Assembly: GCA_018398765.1 (NCBI GenBank)
Contig: JAHBMJ010005957.1
Location: forward strand, 15,001 to 60,420
Direction of reading: 5' to 3'
Source: Chromera velia
Lineage: Eukaryota; Sar; Chromeraceae
DNA: 45,420 nt
A model generated the notes under the pieces. It had not been told where the DNA came from. It ran no database searches and was given only the letters and a program-made list of their open reading frames with translations. Of the stretch, positions 23,849 through 34,414 are shown piece by piece (position 1 is the first letter of the stretch; each line of letters starts with the position of its first letter). The position numbers were made by a program, and so were the translations under genes.

Positions 23849-23849
23849 N
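23849..23849. other. Assembly gap (single N) between two identical 786-bp copies
   Basis: The only ambiguous base seen. 23063-23848 and 23850-24635 look identical in every stretch I compared. Collapsing the 787 bases (786 + N) puts the upstream and downstream pol in one frame, which is what an unmerged contig overlap would give. Confidence 0.85.
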
Positions 23850-26703
23850 GAAGTTCGGTGAGGAGTGGTGGTGGGACCTGATGTTCATGAAGGAGGTAGG
23901 GCACGGAGGCGTACACATCATCAGCGTCCTCGTCGAGCTCTTGCACCAATGGTGGAGCCTTCGTGTGTTGAAGACCAAGGACGAGGCCGACCAGCATCTA
24001 CTTCATCTGATCATCGCCGAGCAGATCATCCCCAAGATCATCCGATCTGACAATGACACCGTGCTCAAGCTCGGCAAGACCAAGCAACTGGCTGCTGAGT
24101 ACAACATCTACCTCGAGCCGTCTCCTCCACATTGCCCCGAGTCCCATGGAGCAGTGGAGGTTGCGAACAGGGAGATTAGGACAATGCTAAGGACTGCACT
24201 CAAGGAGATTGGCTGTGATGCCTACGTGTGGCCTGTTCTCATCCCCGGCATTGAGCAGACGCACAACGTGACCTTTGCTCCCTTGACAGGTGTGAGCCCG
24301 TGGTTTGGCCGTTTTCAGTCTCCCCCCCCTTTTGTTCTCCGTTTTGGAGACCCTGTCGTTTTCAAGCCCCCTTCTGCTGATAAGTCTCTCTCTTTTCCTA
24401 GTGTGGAGGGAGTGTTCATTCACACAGTGAACGACACTTTGTGTGAAGTGTTGTATTACCCTCCGGAGATAGAGAGATGGACTGTCTGCAAGCTGCACCC
24501 CATCGTCCCGAAGCCAGTGCGTCGGGGGGTGGAGGAAGCGTGGCTGGGCAGAGCAGCGCGATGCACAGGCAGAGGGAATGGGGATGGAGTGGGGGGTGGC
24601 ACTGAGGATGGAGAGAAGAACAAGTACGGCTGCAACTACTACGAGGACATGGACTACAAGTTTGAGGAGATTCCAGAACCGATGGTGCCTCTCGTGTCAG
24701 TCGAGGAGGTTTCCCCTTCGCGCCCTGTTCGTGGTGCTCTTGCAGAGATCGATGGAGTGCTGCAGCCCGTGCAGCTGATCGGTAAGATGGGAAAGAAGTC
24801 TGCTGAGGTTGCTCTGATGAGGATGAACCCTCTGGGCATGTGGAGACCGAGTGAGATCTGCCGTGTCGAGAAGGCCAAGATCGTTCGCCTTTTCACGATG
24901 ATGGACGGAGAGGTCTCCAAGGAGATTATGGATGCTGTGCAGAAGAGCGAGATCGACGGTAACGGGACAGGTGCTGTCTTGATCGAGGAGGTGCCTGTGC
25001 CTGTTGACGTTGACGTCATTCCCGCAGACTTCACTGCTTTCTTACGGATGAAAGAGACTGCTCTCATGGCTATGGCGACCCCGATGAAGTTCTCTGGTGG
25101 CACTGCTCAGAGGCCAGCTACCAGAAAGGAGATTAACAGCGGCATCTTCAACGGCGCCCTCATCAAAGAGTGGGCAAAGATCTTTCTGAACTCCATGCTC
25201 GGAAAGAAGGTGGACCGTGATGAGGTGGTAGCCGTTCTGCCTCTCAGTGCTCGTTTCATATGGAAGGAGAACGGAGAGACGGGAGAGAGGGACACAAACG
25301 CGAGGGTGTATTCTCAGGGGTTCAAGGACCCTAGAGAGATGCCGACGTATGCCGGCACCCCGAGCATTCATTCCATCTACATTGCCATCATCTACATGCT
25401 CTCCAAGGACTTCCCCATGATGAAGGCCGATGTGTCTGGAGCTTTCCTCCAGGTAGAGGATGTCTGTGATGAGAAGATCGGGATCCGAGTTCCCGAAATC
25501 AGGATTCTCCCTGATTTCCCAGACAAGAAGCCAAAGGAGTTGAGCAAGTTCACCGATGAGCAGTATGAAATCGTGAAGAAGAAGAGGAAAGAGTTAAAGG
25601 AGGGTGAGATCTACATCGCTGACAAGGCTCTGTATGGAGGGCCTGGTTCGGCAAGGATGTTTTTAACCAAGGCGAAAACTGAGTTGAAAGAGCTAGGCTT
25701 TGAGGAGATCGATGAGTCTATTCATGTACGAAGAGAGACGAACACTAACGAGGTCAACACTGTCATCTATCACCATGTTGACGACTTTGAGGGAGGTGCG
25801 ATAGACATCGAGGAGATCTTCAGCAAGTACGGGCACAGACTGTCTCTCGGCAGCCTCGTGTGAGTCGTCGACGGCGAGGTGGCAAAGTTTGTGGGCATTG
25901 AGCAGATGAGACAGGGAAAGAAGATGTTCCTATCTCAGGCCTCTTTCCTCAACTCGCTGTGCGTTGATGATCTTCTTCCTGAGAAGAAGCGTATGGTGAG
26001 AGAGGACGACATGAAGGTGCCGGAGGATGACATGATTGATCTGTCCCTCAAGCCGCCCTACCAGTCCCTCATCGGCACTCTAGGGTGGGCTGTCCATACC
26101 CAACCGAAAGTGTAGCCGTTCTTCTCGATTCTCTCTTCGAGAGCGAATTGTGTCAGCAAGAAGCTGATGGAGTGTCTGGCACTCGTGTTGCAGGCACTCA
26201 AGGAGAGACCGTTTTTCCTCGAGCTCAGAGGGATCGACATCTCCACTCTCCTCCTCTACATCTTCAACGACTCTTCCTTCTTCACTCTGTCGAAGGAAGG
26301 ACGTCAGGCTTGGATGCATTTCCTGGTCGATGCGACGTGGAGGCTTGAGAGCGATGACGAGTGGAACCTTGTTGCATGTGGTTCCAAGAGAACGAAGCAG
26401 AAATTCATCTCTTCCACCTCCTGCGAGATGGTGTCGATGGTGGACGGCGTGAAGGCCGCCTACAAGACGCGTGACATTGCTTTCCGCCTCTTCAGGAAGC
26501 TGCCGAGAGTGATTGTGGTCACGAACAGCAAGCCTCTGTATGACCAGATCGAGTCTGGATTGGCACGTTCAGAGCCCCGCATGCAGGGCACTCTCGACTA
26601 CCTCATGCAGGAGATCGGGGGTGAGGGTCTCGATGCACAGGTCGTGTGGGTGAAGAGGGAGTTTCAGAGGGCTGATGTGCTTACTCGAGCTATCTGGTGG
26701 TGA
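23850..26703 (+). pseudogene. pol: Pol: integrase (repeat copy), reverse transcriptase and RNase H
   Basis: After the repeated integrase core come a linker and a copia-type reverse transcriptase (RVT_2). Recognisable are WKENGETGERDTNARVYSQGF, shortened here to its key residues; the first catalytic Asp in KADVSGAFLQVED (about 25423-25460); and the HHVDDF form of the YVDD box at about 25771-25788. The RNase H part (about 26100-26700) has SSTSCEMVSMVDG and KREFQRADVLTR, matching the copia pattern of an STAEAEY-like and an ADIFTK-like motif. In-frame stops interrupt it at 25861 (TGA) and 26113 (TAG); the final stop is TGA at 26701. Both internal stops are one C-to-T change from CGA and CAG. Confidence 0.9.
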
Positions 26704-26930
26704 GCGAAAGGGGAAGAAAAGGAAGAGAGTGAAAAGAGGTGTTGATTTTTTTCTTTGTACAGTACTTTGCTCTCTTTGATTTTCAGACTGTCTTCTCCTT
26801 CCTTCTCATCTCTTCTCTTTGTCTCTGGATTTACCTCTGCAAGAAGCCGAGCTGTTTTGATTTGATTAAATGGTGTACTGCACTCATATCCTTACAAATC
26901 TTTAAATGAAAGAGTTTTGGGGAAACGAGT

Positions 26931-26938
26931 GGGGGGTG
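26931..26938 (+). promoter_or_regulatory. Polypurine tract
   Basis: ggggggtg lies directly 5' of the right LTR, the usual place of the plus-strand primer in LTR elements. A second purine run (ttttggggaaacgag) precedes it. Confidence 0.7.
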
Positions 26939-27481
26939 TGTGAAAAGTATGTGTGCGATACGAGCGAGAATACATGCGTCACGAGCGAGAAGCGCCCTAC
27001 GAATCCGGACGCGCGATGAAGCGTGGCGGTCTGGGATGCACATGCAGGTAGACTAAATTGAAGAGCATGCTTGAAAGGCTGACTTGATTGAGAGAGCTTG
27101 CTTCAATGTAGGGTGTGACACATCGAGCATAGCTAGCTAAGCACTGATCACTTCGTAAATGACTGAGTGACAGTGATGGTTGGCTGTGGCAGGTCGGAAT
27201 TTTCATGTGTCTTTGAGTCGATCGTGTTGATGTTGACTTGCTTTGGGCCTCTCGAGTTTGAGTGTGACTGGAGGGCAGTATGAATTCAAAGGCTATGCGC
27301 ACGCATAGGAAATATTCTTTCATTGACAGTCACTAGATTGATTTGAACAAGTGGAAGCTGATGACTCTGCCCTGGTTGGACAGACTCCTTCTGTAAGTTG
27401 ATGAATGGATGTGAGGTGATTCAGTTATATTACCGTCTCCTCTAATTGAATGGTAGGACAGCTAGCATCACACTTTTCTGT
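26939..27481 (+). repeat. Right long terminal repeat (LTR)
   Basis: Full-length partner of the left LTR with no indels. The 16 differences I count are all transitions, and most sit in CpG or CpA/TpG steps. Confidence 0.95.
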
Positions 27482-27486
27482 CGTAC
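27482..27486. other. Target-site duplication, right (CGTAC)
   Basis: Same pentamer as at 20530-20534. Confidence 0.9.
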
Positions 27487-27895
27487 TAAGGAATGTTCCC
27501 TTTCCTTCAAAGTTTCTAAGGCTTTCATTTCATTCACAGACTGATACACAGAACATTCAAAATTGTACAGTGCAAAAAGAGGCAGTGGCTCTGGACAGTG
27601 ACCCCAAAGCAGGTAAACAACCCAGAGAGTTTTGAGTATGATTTCAAGCAAGCAGACCTCCGAGTCACTGCACCGCCTGGTGGTCGTATAAAGGAATATG
27701 CAGGCAAACACACACCGAGAGACAACCATACACACGAGGATACACAGGCCCTACGGTAGAGTGGAGCGGGAATGTCACAGAGCTTTTCAGAGGAAGCTCT
27801 CACGTATGCACAAAAATATACGAGGCAGAAAGGCCGACACAATGAAATATATTATGGATGTAGTCCTGCTAGAGCCTTGAAGCACAAGCTGCCTA

Positions 27896-27943
<48 letters not shown>

Positions 27944-28006
27944 CTCGTTCTCGCTCTCGCTCTCACTCTTGCTCGTTCGCTCTCTCTCTCTCTTCCTCTC
28001 TCTCTT

Positions 28007-28052
<46 letters not shown>

Positions 28053-28859
28053 TCCTGGCCTTATACACATACGGATACACCTACATACAATGTCATACAG
28101 ACAAACATACGGAGAAGCAGACAGATAGGTAGGCAGGCGAGCAGGTGGGCAGGCAGGTAGACAGACCATATTTTCATTTCAGGGGAGGGGAATTTTTTTA
28201 CAGACAGCAAGACAGACCTAGAAGACAGACAAATAGTTAGTCACTGTGACTGTCCGTTGCTGTCAGTCGATCAGTGGGTCAGTCAGTCAGTCAGTCTTTC
28301 ACCCTTGTGCTTCTCCTCAGAGTCTCAGCACTCCTGTACTCAATCAACGTGCACACGGTCACTAAAAAGAGACGAATTTTAATATACACATAGCCTAAGG
28401 GACACAGAAAAATGTGGAACGGAGAAAGCCGGACAGAGCACACGAAGATAAAACCACGTTACAGACTGGCATTCATGCACATAAATACCAGAAAAATTTG
28501 TCTACAAGGGCACCGTACATCGAAACGAGTATCGTGGACAGCAATGGGGGGATACTTTAAGACAGACATGTAGACGGACACGGAAACCCAACACGTATAC
28601 TCATTCACCCATTTACTCAAAGACACAAGGATTCACAGCCCAAAGTCAGTACAGACAGGAAATCACATATATTGCATGGCAGGCTCAAATAGGGTGAATA
28701 GAGCTAGTCTAAGAGGAAAGCCATAGGTGCCCGGGTTCAGCAGCTTGCTCGCGGCAAAGAGTCGTATGCGCTTGCTAGTAGATTATCTCTGACTGTCTCC
28801 CTTTCATTTATGGAGTCAAATAAACAGGAGGAATACGAAGACAGGAACAGATTGACCAC
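27487..28859. other. Spacer with microsatellites, no gene seen
   Basis: It contains a TC array (27899-28048), GCAGGCAGGT/CAGA tetramers (about 28100-28170) and a CAGT run (28272-28296). No frame outside these arrays looks coding, and no RNA gene was recognised. Confidence 0.6.
27899..28048. repeat. TC-dinucleotide array
   Basis: Long TC runs with TCGC and TTCC interruptions. Ser-Leu and Arg-Glu open frames here are artefacts. Confidence 0.95.
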
Positions 28860-29540
28860 TCACTTTTTTTTGGAACAGGACAGGTGGGGACCTGACCAAA
28901 GGGCAGATCTGCTTAATCCGGAAACAATATGAAACTCACAACAGACAGATTGAGACGCGCGGAGACGGCGTTTGAAGAGTAGTGTTTTCACCCAGCTCTC
29001 ACTCACTGTCACACCCACGTCCGTCATTAAGTTGAAGATTTCCCTCATCTGCTTACCCACATTACAAAGTCTGACAAAGCTGTCGAACAGCGCATCTGAT
29101 AGCGCATCTGAATTCAGACCTCAGAGGCGGTCGAATTCAATCATTTCAATCATGCATGCGCAAAATTTTTACTGCGCGGTCCCGTAAGGCGTTTGCGACC
29201 CGAAATGTGGGGAAGTACGTAAGTGGCGCGCGTGCGAAATTCGGTGTAGGGGGCGGGGCTCACCTTTACTTTTTTCCTTTCGGTTTGGGCTACAGATACC
29301 GTGGCTCGGGGGCCACGGCACCGGCCCGCTGGGACCGACCGCGCTTGCAAGCTAGCGCGGCCCGCCGCAATTTCTGCGAGAAGCTCTTCTGAAATCTTCT
29401 GATCGAGCTCTTTCAACAATGATCTGGCAACAGACCTTTGATGACCGCAGCCAGCATATTGCAGCCCACCTTACTTCTGCCGCAGTCAGATATCGTAGAC
29501 ATGTCTCCAAGTAATGTCTTGTGATATTGGCGCTCAACTT
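28860..29540 (-). CDS. Possible exons of an unknown minus-strand gene
   Basis: Two stretches look coding but cannot be joined with confidence. The first lies near 29410-29225 and reads LLKELDQKISEELLAEIAAG, then a basic region ending in KVK directly before a GTGAGC donor. The second, about 29110-28860, reads DALFDSFVRLCNVGKQMREI and ends with a stop at 28860. Neither shows a known domain. The arrangement would be divergent from the ATP-binding gene that starts at 29612, with less than 100 bp between them. Cross-species or transcript evidence would be needed to accept it. Confidence 0.3.
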
Positions 29541-29611
29541 TGAGTCGGGTGCTCGCTTCTTTTCGAGTGATCTGACCCTGTCCCGCCCCTATTTCACATA
29601 TCCTGTCGGAA

Positions 29612-32600
29612 ATGCAATCCGCCCCCCCCGAGGTTGATGAACTCAGAAGCCTCCGGGGGTTGCTTCAGCAGTACCTACACGTTCCTCTTTGTGACCAGGG
29701 GGACTTGGCAGTCGAAGAATTTGTCTCCCAAAACCCAGTGCCTGCCTGTCCGATGTTTCCCAATGCTCCTCTCCCAATGTCCCCCACCAGATATCTGGAG
29801 AAGGACTTGAACCTCAGCCCGGAATACGCGAGCACGATCACTGGCTTCAATGGGGTGCGAGAATTGATGCAGAACTGGAAGGACCAGTGCGTGAAGGACT
29901 GTGCTTCCCTCGGTGTCTTTCAGAGGGGGTGCACCTGCGATGTTTTGTGCGGTGTGATGCCGGGGGTATCTGGGTGTCCCGATGGCAGTTTTCGTCTTTT
30001 GGGCCTGTACGACGCGATCCTGGGCACTGGACTGGGCTACACGCTTGAGTGCCTGGTGATGGAGGGGGGACGCCCACAGAGGACAGTACGGCTGGTGAAC
30101 TTCAACGCGCACCTGAAAGACGAACACTTCATTCTGGGAGTGAGCGACAAGGGAGCAGGTGAGTGCCTTACAGTGTTGATGAAAAGGGAAGCGCCCGCTC
30201 TTTGACTGTTTTCAAGGTTTCCCCAGCCATACACACCCCCAACCCCCCCATGCACTTCCCTTTCCTTTCTTCTCTGTCCCCTTCTATCATCCTGCAGTAA
30301 TCAACTGTCATCTCTCAATCGCAGTCTGTGGTTCGCTTTCCCTTTGTGTGCTTGCTTCTCTCCCTGTCTCTGCCGCTCTCTTCGCTCCATTTCGCATAAT
30401 TTTTTTTACTTTGAGCTTGCTTGTGTCGGGCTCGATTGGCGTCTTTGTACTCTCTCTCCTCATCTCTCCACCCTTTTCTTTTCGTGCTCGGAGACTTCCA
30501 TGTCCTTTTCCCCGTGTATGTTTCCTTTTGCTGTGTCGCTGTACATGTGCATGTCTCTTATCGCATTTGAAACTAACTTTTGCACGTTTTGGCACTTGTT
30601 ACAGAGAAGAGAAAAACCGTTTTTTTCGATGACTGTTTCTATGCAGGTGCTGCTGGATGTTATGGCGAAGGCATGAAAGTCGAGATCAACAGATTGACCT
30701 CGGCAGGTGTCCGGATCTTCTGCCAGTCTGGGAGCACGGCGATGTGCTTTCGGCACCAGCATCCCCCCAGCTCCAGCACCCGGCAGAGTCTGTTCAAGGT
30801 CTCGAGCCCCTATCCTGGAGGGTTTATCTCCAAACACACTACCTTTGTTTTGGATTTGACCAGCTCGCAGACGCCCTTCATGAACGCGAGAGATCTCCTC
30901 TACCTCCACCCACGAGCCTCTCCCATTAGCGATGGTGTACTTGAAGTACTCCTGGAGCCCCTCCACCACTCGCGCATTTATGTGAAGGACCTATTCGTGC
31001 AGGAGGAAAGCAGACTGCCTCGAATGGGTCTCAACTATCTCGGACCTCCCAGCACGTATGCAGGTCTCGGATTCGGTCGTGACCGAAACTGCATCCGGGT
31101 GAAGCCTCTGATCGCGTGTCTGCCTCGGTTGGCGACTTGGCTGCACTCACAGGGCCAGGTGGACAGCTGCATCTCCCTTGTCCATGCCATCTTTGAGGGT
31201 CTGATGGTGGACCCCCACTGCGCTCTGAGGGAGGTGATTTATTGGACGGATCTGGGACAGCCGGACTCGACCCAACCGAATTTTTTTCCGAATCTGTTCT
31301 TGACCTTCGGGTTCTGTGACTACGCCGCGAGTCAACTAAACAGGGGGAACTTGGAGGTTCGAAGCGCGTGTGACGTCCTGCCTGTCAGCAACAGCCTCCA
31401 CACCCGGACTTTCGCTGAGGAGCAGAAGAAGGACGCAGGATATCTCGGGTTCGAGTGCATTAGCGTCTCTGAGCCCATTCTAGAGATCCTCAGAGAGAGC
31501 CCCTTCACCCCCACTCTGGACAGTCTGCGCGCCAAGAGAGCTTCGTTCATCGTGTCCCTCCCTGAGTGGCCCTTTTCGGAGGATCCAGAGAGACTCTTTG
31601 CCGCTAGTATGGCAGAGATGGCACGCCACTTTTTTGAGCCAATTGAGATTTTATTCAAGCACTTTCCTTCTGGAAACGAAAAAATGATCACACGCGTAGG
31701 CGATGCGCAGTTTGTTGTTGATGGCAGTTGGCTGTTTGAGCGCCCGAGGGGACAGAAGGTCCACATACGGATGCAGAAAGAGGGACAGACTTGTAGTGGA
31801 GGGCAATGTGGATGCATGCGGTATCTGTTTCTGGAAGATCTTCTGCAGGAGGCGCCAAAAGAGCGACAGCAAAAGCTCAGACAGGCCATCATGAGGGAGA
31901 GTCTGAGCGCTATGTCGAACACCCTCCGTGCAGATACTAGCACAGGGTCATGCGAAGCAGTCTTTCCCCAACAAGGGCCTTCAAGGGAGAGGCAGTCTTA
32001 CCCAGACGTGCTTCCTCAAGAGAATTCCGGGAGAGGGGAAAGCTCTGCTTCACCGGGAGGAAGAGGGGCCGATGGGGGAGCGTCTCTTCCGACTCTGGAT
32101 GTGACGGTCAGTGCTTGGTCGGTCGCTTCTTCTCTTCCCTTCTTTCTGCCCTTTTTCCGATCCTGAATTCCCGTCAGTCAATTTCTGTGGATCATGAACT
32201 CGATTCCTCCTTCTACTGCCTTTCTCCTCTTATCTGCTTCTTGGTCCCTTATCCTTTCCTTTTCTTTTGATCTCTTTGGCTCTCCCCACTTTAGTATGTT
32301 AACGTCTCAGTGCTCCCTTGCTTCAAACGAACAGGAGAGTCCCTCCGAGAAGCTTTTGCCTTGCAGTGTCTCTAGCTGCGATCCCCCGCCATTGTACCCT
32401 CGATCGCTTACAGCTTTGATTTTCTCTCCCTGTGTTCCCGTGATTTCATGTGCAGGATGCCGAGGGGGATCCTGGGGGGCTGCAGGATTCTGCCGCATCC
32501 GCATCTCCTGGGAGGGTTCCCAGAGTGGCAAGAGACGCCGCGGAATCCGAGTTGGACGTGACAGCTGAGAAGACTGTAGATCTGTCCGTCTCGGCAGCGG

Positions 32601-33208
32601 CCCTTGTGCAGGGGTGCATGCAGAGAGTGAGCGGTGAGGAGACAGGCAGAGGGTTGGAGCAGGTCAGGGAGCAGGGCGGGGCGGATAGGCCCCCGGAGTT
32701 GTTGGCAGACACGAACTGTATCCCCACGTGCGACCTTCAGAGAAGGGAGGTGCTTGTGGACGGACGGAGCGTCTCTGTGTTTGTGGAGAGAGGGAATTTG
32801 AGGGATTGGGAGGGAATGGACCGGCGAGTGAGGGGTGCATTGCTGAGGGATTTCTCTGAGCTCCTCTTCCGTCTGGGTTCGGGGGTCTTTTTGCTGCCTG
32901 GTGGGGGTTTGGGGAGCTCTGTACATATCTTCTGGCAGGATGATGGAGGGTTGATTGCCTTCAACAGGGGGGGCTCGCTGTTCTTCAATCTTCGCTTCTT
33001 CAAACAGCAGGTCGAAAAAAACATGGAGGAGGCACTCAAAGCCGACTTCTGGTTCGTCTCATTTTGCCACGGGCTCGCACACAACGAGGCAACTGCGCAC
33101 GGAAGGGAACACCAGAGGGCGATGGAGGCTCTTGTGGTCTCCTTCAACCCAAATTTCTTCAAACTTCGCATGGCGCTTGTTCAGGAAGGGCGACTTACAC
33201 ATAATTGA
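29612..33208 (+). CDS. GHKL/Bergerat-fold ATP-binding protein, 3 exons
   Basis: Exons 29612-30158, 30647-32106 and 32456-33208 join in phase (1, then 0), with donors GTGAGT and GTCAGT and acceptors TATGCAG and TGTGCAG; the product is about 919 residues. The N-terminal part has the three ATP-binding signatures of the GHKL superfamily (Hsp90, gyrase B, MutL, histidine kinases, MORC, sacsin). The N box is E-x3-N-x2-D (RELMQNWKDQ, residues 83-92), the G1 box DxGxG (residues 179-183, created by the exon 1/2 join), and the G2 box GxxGxG (GCYGEGMK, 186-193). An alternative acceptor at 30604 would add 14 residues and break the G1/G2 spacing. The C-terminus carries H-x3-HN...H-x3-H (residues 874-888), like a zinc-binding site but with Gly where HExxH peptidases have Glu. 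About 130 residues before it are low-complexity. The function is not known; an ATP-driven conformational switch is inferred. Confidence 0.75.
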
Positions 33209-34414
33209 AAAGGCGTTGCCAAAAATCTTCAATAGAATCAATACATCAATTTCAGCCAGCCTGAGCAGACTCAGTTCAATGTTTTTCTTGAACTTTGTTT
33301 TTTGTAAATGTATTAGACAGTACCAATCAAAGTGAACTGCTGTTGTAAAGAACTGAACTGCGCCTCGTGCGTTGCCGCCGAACGCTAGACGCCTATTCAT
33401 ATAGGCCGATGGAGATTGCGTATGATCATTATCATCATGATAATGATGATAACAGTAGTTTGTATACACAATGAAGGCTATTATTCTAACTATTAATAAT
33501 AGCATATTATTAAGCTAAAAATCAAACAAAAATCTTTTAACTCGTATCAATTTTAATCGTATAAATTTTTTCTATTTTAAATTTTCTTACTTCTAGTCTC
33601 ACTTCTAAATTTCTAAAGTCTTTCATCTTCATCTTCACGTTTTTCAAAAGGTTTTTCTTCTATCATAATAAAAAGATTGTTGTTTTACTCTAAGCTAGAC
33701 TCTGAGTTTTATTTTACTCCCTATAACAATTTACTGTACACTCGATCCATATATGAACTCCGAGTCTTATTGAATTTGAATTGAATTGAGGCAGTTAAAG
33801 CCAGTGAGCCACCACTTAGGCTCTGGCCAACCACGGGTCATGACATGCAATGTTGGTTTGTTAACCTAGCGCATTGACCTATTCACACATGACGAGATTG
33901 ACGACATGAAATCACGCTAATTTGGCTAGACACTCTTCTATCGCCCTCCGCCACCCTCATATGCGCCAGAGGCTGGAATAACGATATAAGAGCGATCATC
34001 TCTCAGACTTTCTTTTCACTCTCCCCCACTCCCTTTCCAGCTAAAAATGCTACCCATTGTACAATTTCCACCCGTTTCTCAATAGGCACGCGCTCCTTTA
34101 TTCTGCTGATGATTTGATCAAGCTTTATTAATTTGTTAAAGTCTAAATGCAGTCTGAATTGAGAAAGTTCATAAAATTTTAATTAGTTTCCTCTAGAAAT
34201 GTTATTCAAATCATGAATCAAATGTATATAGAAAATTAATAATGATATCAATTTTTTGTATTGATACCGCTTGCAGTGGTAAGTCAAGTCAAGATCTAAA
34301 AGCACTATCAGACAGTGTCAGCTTCCAGTTCTAACTTTTTACACAGTATAAAAAATAAGTGTATAAAAAAATTGATATTTTTTTTTTCTCTGCAGAAAGC
34401 GCTATAGAAAGCGT
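33209..34414. other. AT-rich spacer with a palindrome, no gene seen
   Basis: An 11-bp perfect inverted repeat with a 1-base loop is at 33425-33447 (ATCATTATCAT/ATGATAATGAT). The rest is AT-rich and has no coding structure or recognisable RNA gene. Confidence 0.5.

Larger units (their letters stand above)
20535..27481 (+). mobile_element. Ty1/copia-type LTR retrotransposon, full length but inactivated
   Basis: Two 543-bp direct LTRs bound an internal region with, in order, gag, aspartic protease, integrase, reverse transcriptase and RNase H. Integrase before reverse transcriptase is the Ty1/copia order. A CGTAC duplication flanks the element, so it inserted as one unit. Four in-frame stops (21815 TAG, 22983 TAG, 25861 TGA, 26113 TAG) and a gag/pol frame change break the coding region. 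A 786-bp perfect repeat around an N at 23849 is probably an assembly join and makes the true element about 6.16 kb. The LTRs differ at 16 of 543 positions by my alignment, all transitions. Confidence 0.95.

Noticed and set aside
30159-30646. Open frames across the first intron of the ATP-binding gene
   Set aside because: Flanked by a good GTGAGT donor and TATGCAG acceptor; splicing restores the DxGxG/GxxGxG motifs, whereas read-through ends within about 15 codons.
33785-33890. tRNA-like sequence near agccagtgagccaccacttaggctctggcc
   Set aside because: No complete cloverleaf with T-arm GTTCRA and 7-bp acceptor stem could be drawn.
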